Source of the DNA: Lachnospiraceae bacterium
Lineage (GTDB): Bacteria; Bacillota; Clostridia; Lachnospirales; Lachnospiraceae
Direction of reading: 5' to 3'
DNA length: 6,904 bases
NCBI GenBank assembly: GCA_016301965.1
Contig: JAEDOO010000099.1
Location: 1 to 6,904, forward strand
Shown here: piece after piece, positions 1 through 6,030 of the stretch
Layout of the letters: the number at the start of each line of letters is the position of its first letter
Position numbering within the stretch: the stretch's first letter is position 1
Made by a program: the position numbers and the translations under genes
The notes under the pieces: generated by a model
Told to the model about the DNA's origin: nothing
The model's input: the letters and a program-made list of their open reading frames with translations, nothing else
The model's database searches: none

Positions 1-186
1 CGGGAGACAGGTATATGTATATTGTGTTTTCAAACGATAAAAGCGCGTTTTTAGTCTGTAAAAGATCCAGTGCCTACGCAGACTTGCGCGCGAAGGCATT
101 CCTGAGCGCGCTAGTCGTAGTTGGCACTTAGCTTTTACAGACGTTGCGCTTGTTTGAAAACACAATATACATATACCTGCCTCCCG
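1..186. repeat. Long imperfect palindrome (MITE-like or other intergenic palindromic element)
   Basis: Bases 1-35 are the reverse complement of 152-186 with a single mismatch (position 7 against 180). Pairing continues inward: 41-46 with 146-151, 54-64 with 132-142, 69-74 with 123-128, 75-78 with 116-119, 82-84 with 113-115, and 86-91 (GCGCGC) with 106-111. This leaves a 14-base loop at 92-105. About 70 base pairs form in total, so either strand could fold into one rod-like hairpin. The outer arms are AT-rich and the apex is GC-rich. It lies 22 bases past the stop codon of the DUF362 gene, where it could also end transcription. No transposase is present, so a non-autonomous mobile or dispersed repeat is the inferred nature. 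A target-site duplication cannot be judged because the left edge is the window edge. The pairing is certain; the classification is not. Confidence 0.8.
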
Positions 187-208
187 TGGGACTCTTTTTC
201 GTCCGTCC

Positions 209-1315
209 TCACTTATTCCCTATATATTCTTTCAACCGCTCATAAATCTCCTGCTCCGTAGGCGGACACCCCTTCACACAGAAATCAAACTTCGCGGTAC
301 AATTCCCCACTCCAAGCTTCCCTGTTTTTCCCCGGTACCCCTGACCAATGCAGATCTTCTCCTGAAGCTTCTCAAACAATCCCTCGCTTTTCAGCATATC
401 CAGCGCCGGCAGCAGATATCCATAGCATGCACTGCAGGAGTCCACCTCCTCCACAGCATCTTTCAGTTCTACCACCTTTGAGGCATAAGGAAGATCCAGA
501 TCATTCCATACGGTCTTCTCGCCAATAGTAATTAGCTCCGCCTGAGCTGCGTCCCCGCAGCCAACTCCCAGCTGAGCACTGAGACCAATATACGGCACCT
601 CCTCCACCGGAATATGAAGAAGCCCACAGCAATATGCATCCATCAGCACCGGATCACAGCCTGCCATGATGCAGTTTCTGACCACCGGATTACCGCCATC
701 CTCAAAATCCAGATCTCCGCAGATATGATCCACTACAATAAAATTCTGACGAAGATACGCATTCAGATGCGCGATCGGCTTATGCAGCCCACAGGCATGA
801 AAATGGCGTTTTTCCGTGTTAGGGATCAGCCCTTTCATATTCTTGAGTGCACAAGTGATTTTCGTCTGACAATGCCCTTTCAGCACCGGTACATTGATCA
901 GGAAATCGATCTGATCTGTCTTGTTGCATACTTTCAGAGCCATTCCTGCGCAATCTCTCTCACTGGCCGTATCCTTCTGCATATCCCAGAATTCCACACC
1001 ATACCTGTCCGCCAGTGCATCATATCCACAAACCTGATAAGCCTCCTCTGTGCGGTCTCCCACCCAGGATCCCTCCAGCATCACAATATCTGTACATCCA
1101 TTAGCCTGCAGATACTCGATAATACCCGCCACGATCTCCGGATGAGTTGTAGCTCCCCAGGAAGCCTCTGACGGTGATACCAGGTTCGGCTTTATGCCGA
1201 TCTTCATTTTTTTATCCGGGATACGCTTTTCCAGCTCGCATTCTTCCAATAACCGCACTGTCATCTCCCGGTAATTTTCTCCATATATTCTGATAATTTC
1301 TTTTTCTTTCATCAT
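209..1315 (-). CDS. DUF362 domain-containing protein, function unknown
   Basis: This is a 368-residue protein that matches the DUF362 family in pattern: IKPNLV at 41-46, a THPE segment at 57-60, EGS at 81-83, NVPVLKGH at 141-148, LKNMKGLIP at 157-165, and a His-rich stretch around 171-183. A GNPV...GCDPVLMDAY block follows at 208-228. Family members have no firmly established reaction. The C-terminal part carries six cysteines (294, 297, 322, 339, 346, 350), including CSAC and a CVKGCPP ending, which suggests a metal or iron-sulfur site (inference). No signal peptide or membrane segment is evident, so it is probably cytoplasmic. The start is one of two adjacent ATG codons (1315 or 1312); an AAAGGA ribosome binding site lies 6 or 9 bases upstream. 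It is preceded by the glnN terminator and its own candidate promoter, so it is likely monocistronic. The family call is strong and the role is open. Confidence 0.88.
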   Translation of the reverse strand: MMKEKEIIRIYGENYREMTVRLLEECELEKRIPDKKMKIGIKPNLVSPSEASWGATTHPEIVAGIIEYLQANGCTDIVMLEGSWVGDRTEEAYQVCGYDALADRYGVEFWDMQKDTASERDCAGMALKVCNKTDQIDFLINVPVLKGHCQTKITCALKNMKGLIPNTEKRHFHACGLHKPIAHLNAYLRQNFIVVDHICGDLDFEDGGNPVVRNCIMAGCDPVLMDAYCCGLLHIPVEEVPYIGLSAQLGVGCGDAAQAELITIGEKTVWNDLDLPYASKVVELKDAVEEVDSCSACYGYLLPALDMLKSEGLFEKLQEKICIGQGYRGKTGKLGVGNCTAKFDFCVKGCPPTEQEIYERLKEYIGNK

Positions 1316-1454
1316 TTACCATCCTTTGTTCTTTTCAGGGAGCGCAGTAAATTTCACTCATCAAAAAACTTTCCTGAATACACGCAAAATATTTTCACCT
1401 ACAATAGCATGACATTCTCCCGATATCTCCGGCTATACTCCCATTTCCTTAATC

Positions 1455-1483
1455 AATATACCATATATATCTTTTTATAAAAA
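1455..1483 (-). promoter_or_regulatory. Candidate sigma-A promoter for the DUF362 gene
   Basis: On the minus strand a TATATT -10 box (1455-1460) is preceded by TGG, giving an extended -10. A weak -35 (TTTTTA, 1478-1483) lies 17 bases upstream. It sits just after the glnN terminator and would give a leader of about 130 bases. The region is AT-rich, so a chance match is possible. Confidence 0.4.
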
Positions 1484-1508
1484 GGCATCTAAATCAACTA
1501 TCTGCGAC

Positions 1509-1568
1509 AAAAAAAATCGCCAATATGCCCTGGTTCTGTCAGATAACAGAACCAAGACATATTGACGA
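1509..1568 (-). terminator. Rho-independent terminator of glnN
   Basis: In the minus-strand RNA, 1546-1568 pairs with 1517-1539 over 23 base pairs, including three G-U pairs, around a six-base loop (1540-1545). Eight U residues follow (1509-1516). The three wobble positions would be mismatches in plus-strand RNA, so the element acts on minus-strand transcripts. It begins 37 bases after the glnN stop codon. Confidence 0.94.
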
Positions 1569-1604
1569 CTCTCTATAGTATTTTCAAATATTTACAGCTT
1601 TCTC

Positions 1605-3716
1605 TTATACCTCAAAGATCAGATCGCTGTAAGCCGGCATCGGCCAATCTTTCTTATCTACCAGAACTTCCATAGCGTCTACCGGGGCACGGAGAGCCTC
1701 CATAGCCGGCATAACCTCATCGTGGTATGCTCTGGCAGCGGCTTCCATATCCTCGATCGCAGCAGCTTTGGCAGTGATCACTTCCAGCTCCTCCAGAGCC
1801 TTCTGTGCTTCTTTCAGATGACCATTGATCTTGCCCAACAGCTCAGTCTGTACTTCCGGATCCACACCGCAGTTCTTCACTGCAATGATGGAAGAAGCCA
1901 GAGATGTTGTATATTTGATTACAGCCGGGATAATAGTCTTCTTAGCCATATCGATCATAGTCTTAGCCTCGATATTGATGGCTTTAGCATATGTTTCAAA
2001 CTGGATCTCTGCACGGGATTCCAGCTCTGCTTTTGTAAATACACCAAACTTCTCAAACAGAGCAACAGATTTGTCTGTAGTCAGAGCCGGGATAGCGTCT
2101 ACCATAGATCTGATGTTCGGCAGTCCTCTTCTCTCAGCCTCAGCTACCCACTCATCAGTATAGCCGTTGCCGTTGAAGACGATTCTCTGATGCTCGGTGA
2201 ACCATTTCTTAGTCAGATCACGGGCAGCCTGCTCGAAATCTTCTGCAGCTTCCAGAATATCGCATGCCTCGCTGAAAGCTTCGGCAACGATAGTATTCAG
2301 TACAACGTTCGGACCGGAGATGGAGTCTTTGGAACCAACCATACGGAACTCGAATTTGTTTCCGGTGAAGGCGAACGGTGAAGTACGGTTACGGTCTGTA
2401 GCATCCTTGCGGAAATCCGGAAGTGTGGATACACCTGTGGTCAGGCTCTCACCCTTCAGACTGTGATCTGCAGAACCGGTCTCAATAATCTGACGGAATA
2501 CGTCATCCAGCTGCTCACCAAGATAGATGGAGATGATAGCCGGCGGAGCCTCGTTGGCACCAAGACGATGATCGTTACCAACATCAGCGGCTGATTCACG
2601 AAGCAGATCTGCATGCTCATCTACAGCCTTCAGGATACAGGCCAGTACAAGCTGGAACTGCAGATTCTCGTGCGGCTTCTTGCCCGGATCCAGCAGATTG
2701 ATGCCGTCATCTGTAGTAATGGACCAGTTGTTATGTTTACCGGAACCGTTAACACCGGCGAACGGTTTCTCATGCAGCAGACAGTACAGATCATGCTGGC
2801 ATGCAATTTTCTTTAATGTAGTCATAATAATGTGGTTCTGGTCAGCAGCAACATTGCACTCTGCATAGATCGGAGCCAGCTCATGCTGTGCCGGAGCAAC
2901 CTCATTGTGCTGTGTCTTGGCCGGAACACCCAGCTTCCACAGTTCTTCATTGACATCCTTCATGAAAGCGGCAATTCTCTGACGGATCGTACCAAAGTAA
3001 TGATCCTCCAGCTCCTGACCTTTCGGCGGCATGGCACCAAACAGTGTACGACCGGCAAATACCAGATCCTCTCTCTGTAAATATTTCTGACGGTCAACCA
3101 GGAAGTACTCCTGCTCCGGTCCTACGGACGGAGTAACCTTCTTGGATGTTGTATTGCCAAACAGTCTTAACAGGCGCAGAGATTCTTTATTGACAGCTTC
3201 CATGGAACGAAGCAGCGGAGTTTTCTGATCCAGAGCCTCGCCCTTGTAGGAACAGAAAGCAGTCGGGATGCACAGGATAGCGCCTGCAGCATCGTAACGA
3301 ACGAATGCCGGAGATGTACAATCCCATGCGGTATAGCCTCTGGCTTCAAATGTAGCACGAAGACCACCGGACGGGAAAGAAGAAGCATCCGGCTCACCTT
3401 TGATCAGCTCTTTACCGGAAAAGCTCATCAGAACCTTGCCATTTGACATCGGCGCGGTAATAAAGGAATCATGTTTCTCAGCGGTGACGCCTGTCAGCGG
3501 CTGGAACCAGTGTGTGTAATGGGTTGCGCCTTTTTCGATAGCCCATTCCTTCATCTCATGGGCAATGACATCGGCAACAGCGGGATCCAGATCTCTGCCC
3601 TCTTCGATGGTTTTCTTTAATTCTGCATATACCTTTTTCGGAAGGCGTTCTCTCATGACAGAATCATTGAAGACATTTTCTCCGAAGATTTCGGAAACTT
3701 TAACATATTCGCTCAT
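1605..3716 (-). CDS. glnN: Type III glutamine synthetase
   Basis: Glutamine synthetase joins ammonia to glutamate using ATP and is the main route of ammonia assimilation in the cytoplasm. At 703 residues this matches the large type III family (roughly 700-730 residues), not the shorter type I enzymes. Visible family blocks in order are THYTHWFQPLTG (65-76), GGLRATFEARGYTAWD (117-132), GPEQEYFL (199-206), NEVAPAQHELAP (271-282), NGSGKHNNWS (323-332), LGANEAPPA (385-393), and DRNRTSPFAFTGNKFEFR (441-458). These cover the glutamate, ammonium, ATP and metal site. A mostly helical C-terminal region follows to residue 703. The start at 3716 is chosen because GGAGG lies 6 bases upstream and the protein then begins MSEYVKV. 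An in-frame ATG at 3881 would place the leader terminator inside the coding region. The gene has its own promoter and leader attenuator and ends at a strong terminator. No PII protein or ANTAR regulator gene is in the window. Confidence 0.97.
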   Translation of the reverse strand: MSEYVKVSEIFGENVFNDSVMRERLPKKVYAELKKTIEEGRDLDPAVADVIAHEMKEWAIEKGATHYTHWFQPLTGVTAEKHDSFITAPMSNGKVLMSFSGKELIKGEPDASSFPSGGLRATFEARGYTAWDCTSPAFVRYDAAGAILCIPTAFCSYKGEALDQKTPLLRSMEAVNKESLRLLRLFGNTTSKKVTPSVGPEQEYFLVDRQKYLQREDLVFAGRTLFGAMPPKGQELEDHYFGTIRQRIAAFMKDVNEELWKLGVPAKTQHNEVAPAQHELAPIYAECNVAADQNHIIMTTLKKIACQHDLYCLLHEKPFAGVNGSGKHNNWSITTDDGINLLDPGKKPHENLQFQLVLACILKAVDEHADLLRESAADVGNDHRLGANEAPPAIISIYLGEQLDDVFRQIIETGSADHSLKGESLTTGVSTLPDFRKDATDRNRTSPFAFTGNKFEFRMVGSKDSISGPNVVLNTIVAEAFSEACDILEAAEDFEQAARDLTKKWFTEHQRIVFNGNGYTDEWVAEAERRGLPNIRSMVDAIPALTTDKSVALFEKFGVFTKAELESRAEIQFETYAKAINIEAKTMIDMAKKTIIPAVIKYTTSLASSIIAVKNCGVDPEVQTELLGKINGHLKEAQKALEELEVITAKAAAIEDMEAAARAYHDEVMPAMEALRAPVDAMEVLVDKKDWPMPAYSDLIFEV

Positions 3717-3812
3717 AATATCCTCCTTCTTGGAATACCGCTCCGAGCCTGCCGGATGCGATACCAGGTTTCCCTGCATCCACTGGATGCACTTCGTGCA
3801 AAGAACTTCCTT

Positions 3813-3845
3813 AAAAAAAGGGCACTCCACTTTAGTGGAACGCCC
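3813..3845 (-). terminator. Leader terminator (attenuator) upstream of glnN; also ends fba transcripts
   Basis: In minus-strand RNA, GGGCGTTCCAC (3845-3835) pairs with GTGGAGTGCCC (3830-3820). This gives 11 pairs, two of them G-U, with a TAAA loop, and seven U residues follow (3819-3813). It lies about 100 bases after the fba stop codon and about 97 bases before the glnN start. The best promoter for glnN lies upstream of it and none is apparent downstream, so glnN transcription must read through it. Confidence 0.88.
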
Positions 3846-3876
3846 TTGTTCTCTACACCATTGGAAACTATCCAAC
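3838..3876 (-). promoter_or_regulatory. Candidate ANTAR-type antiterminator (two hairpins) in the glnN leader
   Basis: Hairpin P1 is TTGGA-TAGTT-TCCAA (3875-3861). Hairpin P2 is GAAC-AAGGGC-GTTC (3851-3838), with a possible lower extension of GTG 3858-3856 with CAC 3837-3835 across a bulge. The P2 loop has six bases with A first and G fourth, the signature known for RNAs bound by ANTAR-domain antiterminators. P2 and the terminator stem (3845-3820) share bases 3845-3838, so they cannot form together. P1 is imperfect: A and G have the right spacing only if its top A-U pair opens. The ANTAR assignment is inference; the overlap is directly visible. Confidence 0.5.
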
Positions 3877-3883
3877 TGCAATC

Positions 3884-3912
3884 AAAATACAACATTCTGC
3901 ACAAAAATGCAA
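3884..3912 (-). promoter_or_regulatory. Candidate sigma-A promoter of glnN
   Basis: On the minus strand TTGCAT (3912-3907) and TATTTT (3889-3884) are separated by exactly 17 bases. Transcription would start near 3877, right before hairpin P1 of the leader. The -10 box is only four of six to consensus. The 3716-3810 stretch after the terminator is GC-rich and shows no better promoter. Confidence 0.5.
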
Positions 3913-3945
3913 GTATATTTTACATTGTATCTATTTCAGTACAAA

Positions 3946-4809
3946 TCAGGCTTTTCCTACGGATCCGAACAGCTCCATTTTTTCCTTAACGCAGGCAACG
4001 ATAGCCTCTGCGCCCGGTTTCAGCAGCTTACGGGGATCATAGCCCTTGCCCTGCAGATCTTTACCTTCTTCAATATATTTACGTGTAGCTTCAGCAAATG
4101 CCAGCTGACACTCTGTATTAACATTGATCTTGGACACGCCCAGATTGATGGCTTTCTTGATCTGATCTGCCGGGATACCTGTACCACCATGAAGTACTAA
4201 CGGCATATCTCCCGTCTTCTCCTGGATAGCAGCCAGTGTATCAAAGCTTAAGCCCGCCCAGTTTGCAGGATATTTGCCATGGATGTTACCGATACCTGCA
4301 GCCAGCATGTCCACACCGAGGTCTGCAATTCTCTTGCACTCATCCGGATCTGCACACTCACCGTTGGAGACAACGCCATCCTCTTCACCACCGATACCGC
4401 CAACTTCTGCCTCAATGGACATTCCTTTGCCATGAGTCAGAGCTACCAGCTCTTTAGTCTTAGCAACATTCTCTTCGATCGGATAATGAGATCCGTCAAA
4501 CATTACGGAAGAAAATCCGGCTGCTACACATTTCAGACAACCTTCGTAACTGCCGTGATCCAGATGCAGAGCTACCGGAACAGAAATGTTCATTTCTTCC
4601 AGCATACCGTTTACCATACCGGCAACGGTCTTGTAGCCTACCATATATTTACCGGCGCCCTCGGAAACCTGTAAGATAACCGGGGATTTGCATTCCTGAG
4701 CAGCTGTAAGAATGGCTTTAGCCCACTCCAGATCGTTAATGTTAAATGCGCCGACAGCATAATGTCCTGCTTTTGCTTTATCAAGCATTGCTTTTGCTGA
4801 TACTAACAT
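3946..4809 (-). CDS. fba: Class II fructose-1,6-bisphosphate aldolase
   Basis: This enzyme splits fructose-1,6-bisphosphate into glyceraldehyde-3-phosphate and dihydroxyacetone phosphate in glycolysis, and runs in reverse in gluconeogenesis. It is a zinc-dependent cytoplasmic TIM barrel. The 287-residue length is typical for the class II FbaA group. HLDHG at 82-86 supplies the catalytic Asp84 and zinc ligand His85. E133 lies in SIEAEVGGIGG. H177 (IHGKYP) and H207 (LHGGTGIP, 206-213) are the other zinc ligands, and INVNTE at 228-233 belongs to the phosphate-binding end. The start at 4809 is chosen because AAGGAGGT lies a few bases upstream and the protein then begins MLVSAKAML; an ATG eight codons earlier lies upstream of that site. 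A tagatose- or other ketose-bisphosphate aldolase of the same fold is possible, but the context and motifs fit Fba best. It has its own candidate promoter, and no strong terminator appears before the glnN leader. Confidence 0.95.
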   Translation of the reverse strand: MLVSAKAMLDKAKAGHYAVGAFNINDLEWAKAILTAAQECKSPVILQVSEGAGKYMVGYKTVAGMVNGMLEEMNISVPVALHLDHGSYEGCLKCVAAGFSSVMFDGSHYPIEENVAKTKELVALTHGKGMSIEAEVGGIGGEEDGVVSNGECADPDECKRIADLGVDMLAAGIGNIHGKYPANWAGLSFDTLAAIQEKTGDMPLVLHGGTGIPADQIKKAINLGVSKINVNTECQLAFAEATRKYIEEGKDLQGKGYDPRKLLKPGAEAIVACVKEKMELFGSVGKA

Positions 4810-4810
4810 T

Positions 4811-4858
4811 GTATACCTCCTTCTATGATCCATATAACGGGAAAATCCGTTGGATTAC
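4811..4858 (-). promoter_or_regulatory. fba leader with a small hairpin and strong ribosome binding site
   Basis: In the minus-strand leader, ACGG and CCGT pair around an ATTTTC loop, and flanking ATCCA and TGGAT can extend the stem across a bulge. AAGGAGGT follows directly before the start codon. The hairpin leaves the ribosome binding site free. No known riboswitch is recognised. Confidence 0.35.
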
Positions 4859-4871
4859 TAATGCTTTTCCT

Positions 4872-4900
4872 ATTATATATCATCTGATAACAAAAATAAA
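4872..4900 (-). promoter_or_regulatory. Candidate sigma-A promoter of fba
   Basis: A perfect TATAAT -10 (4877-4872, minus strand) has a weak -35 (TTTATT, 4900-4895) 17 bases upstream. The -35 overlaps the U tract of the preceding terminator. The start would lie about 55 bases before the fba ATG. Confidence 0.5.
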
Positions 4901-4946
4901 GGCAAAACTCAAAAATGGTTCAATAGAAGTCATTTTGAGTTTTGCC
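4892..4946 (-). terminator. Rho-independent terminator of the lipid kinase gene
   Basis: In minus-strand RNA, GGCAAAACTCAAAATG (4946-4931) pairs with 4917-4901 through one bulged base and a 13-base loop, followed by UUUAUUUUU (4900-4892). It begins 11 bases after the stop codon of the kinase gene. A tract on the plus-strand side is lacking, so it works for the minus strand. Confidence 0.88.
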
Positions 4947-4957
4947 AAACACACATC

Positions 4958-5878
4958 TTATCCTAACAGCGGTATATCCTTTTCTTTTGTAGGCGCCAGA
5001 ATTAAAGGAAGCGCCTGTTTCTTGTTCTCGATCACCAGCTCCTTCACACTGCCTCCAAACTCACCGTCCAGAGTCCAGCTGACCTCCTCCTCACTCTCCA
5101 CGGTAAGTTTTTGTGTTTTAAAGGTATCGATCAGGTTGCTGGTATCTTCCTGGCTCATCAGGCAGCCAACCACCTCTGCCAGCTCCAGGGCATTTTTCGG
5201 TGTGTGGATCAGCGTCACCTCAAAATAACCGTCGTTAAGCTCAACATTCTTTCCTGTCACATTTTTCATACCACCCACAGACTTGGAATTCGTAATCATA
5301 CCATAGATAAATTCTCCTTCATAGGTATCCACATCTGAGGTGAATTTCATTTTATAGGATTTAATATCGAATATCTCTTTGGCTCCCTGCAAAACATACG
5401 CCAGATATCCCATGGAATTTTTCAGCTGCTGATCGGTGGCATAAGATACCTCCGTAAACACACCAAAAGCTGCCACATAGACAAAATAATCCTCGTTAAA
5501 AGTTCCTATATCCACATGCCTCACTTCGCCATCCACGATTTGCTGCGCAGCAGTTGTCATATCTCTGGAAATCTGCAGACTTGATGCAAAATCGTTCGTG
5601 CTTCCCGCGGGAATATAGCCGATGGGAACCTTTCTCTCCGCCTGCATCAGGCCTTTGACAGCTTCATCCATGGTTCCGTCGCCGCCACAGCAGACCACCA
5701 GATCTGCCCATTCGCAGGCATCCTTTACCCGCTTTGCCGCATCTTTACTTTCCTGTGTCGGGTGCACTTGTACTTCAAAACCGCCTTTGACAAACACATC
5801 CACCACATCCAGAAGTTTGCTGCGAATCGTTGCTTTCCCGGCATGAGGATTAAATACAAAAAATAATTTCTTTTTCAT
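4958..5878 (-). CDS. YegS/DgkB-family lipid (diacylglycerol) kinase
   Basis: Members phosphorylate diacylglycerol or a related lipid with ATP at the inner face of the membrane, returning diacylglycerol to phospholipid synthesis. The 306-residue protein is of normal family length (about 290-310). FNPHAGK at 9-15 begins the nucleotide-binding fold, CCGGDGT at 63-69 is the signature GGDGT motif, and GSTNDFA at 92-98 is the second conserved motif. LNDGYFEV (214-221) and WTLDGE (268-273) follow in the C-terminal beta-sandwich, E273 being the likely catalytic base. No transmembrane segment is seen. The start at 5878 (MKKKLFF) fits the family N-terminus and has GGGGG 5 bases upstream. An ATG at 5890 with AAAGGA 10 bases upstream would add four residues and cannot be excluded. 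The gene stands between two terminators, so it is probably its own unit. The exact lipid substrate is not readable; sphingoid or other lipids are alternatives. Confidence 0.92.
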   Translation of the reverse strand: MKKKLFFVFNPHAGKATIRSKLLDVVDVFVKGGFEVQVHPTQESKDAAKRVKDACEWADLVVCCGGDGTMDEAVKGLMQAERKVPIGYIPAGSTNDFASSLQISRDMTTAAQQIVDGEVRHVDIGTFNEDYFVYVAAFGVFTEVSYATDQQLKNSMGYLAYVLQGAKEIFDIKSYKMKFTSDVDTYEGEFIYGMITNSKSVGGMKNVTGKNVELNDGYFEVTLIHTPKNALELAEVVGCLMSQEDTSNLIDTFKTQKLTVESEEEVSWTLDGEFGGSVKELVIENKKQALPLILAPTKEKDIPLLG

Positions 5879-5931
5879 TCTTACCCCCATTGTTTTACAG
5901 TCCTTTTACAATCTTTATACCGAATATTGCA

Positions 5932-5960
5932 ATTTTACACCATTTACTTCCAGTATACAA
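5932..5960 (-). promoter_or_regulatory. Candidate sigma-A promoter of the lipid kinase gene
   Basis: TTGTAT (5960-5955) and TAAAAT (5937-5932) on the minus strand are 17 bases apart, downstream of the rplQ terminator. The -10 matches five of six consensus bases and the -35 only three. The leader would be about 45-50 bases. Confidence 0.4.
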
Positions 5961-5983
5961 CTCGTATCCTCTAAAAATAATAT

Positions 5984-6018
5984 AAAAAAAGAGCGAGCAA
6001 AACTCTTGCCCACTCTTT
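5984..6018 (-). terminator. Rho-independent terminator after rplQ (end of the ribosomal operon)
   Basis: In minus-strand RNA, AAAGAGTGGGCAA (6018-6006) pairs with TTGCTCGCTCTTT (6000-5988). This gives 13 pairs, two of them G-U, with a five-base loop and a run of U residues continuing to 5984. It begins 12 bases after the rplQ stop codon. Confidence 0.92.
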
Positions 6019-6030
6019 ATCTTATTACAA

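Noticed and set aside
1..186. CRISPR repeat or tRNA-like gene in the palindrome
   Set aside because: There is only one inverted pair without direct repeats or spacers, and no cloverleaf, anticodon arm or CCA end.
614..1171. 185-codon plus-strand open frame opposite the DUF362 gene
   Set aside because: It is antisense to a clear family match, resembles no known protein, and is rich in His, Ile and Ser as expected from the reverse of a coding strand.
1722..2868. Several plus-strand open frames opposite glnN
   Set aside because: All overlap the well-supported glutamine synthetase and lack recognisable domains or ribosome binding sites.
3716..3810. Glutamine riboswitch (glnA type) before glnN
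   Set aside because: I do not see the conserved core of that riboswitch; the terminator overlap and hexaloop fit protein-mediated antitermination better.
3717..3881. Upstream extension of glnN to an ATG at 3881 or to an in-frame ATG at about 3779
   Set aside because: The extension would translate through the leader terminator, has no ribosome binding site, and adds residues unlike glutamine synthetase. The ATG at 3716 has GGAGG at good spacing.
5984..6018. L17 downstream element RNA after rplQ
   Set aside because: The structure seen is a simple terminator hairpin close to the stop codon, and that element is known mainly from lactic acid bacteria and Listeria.
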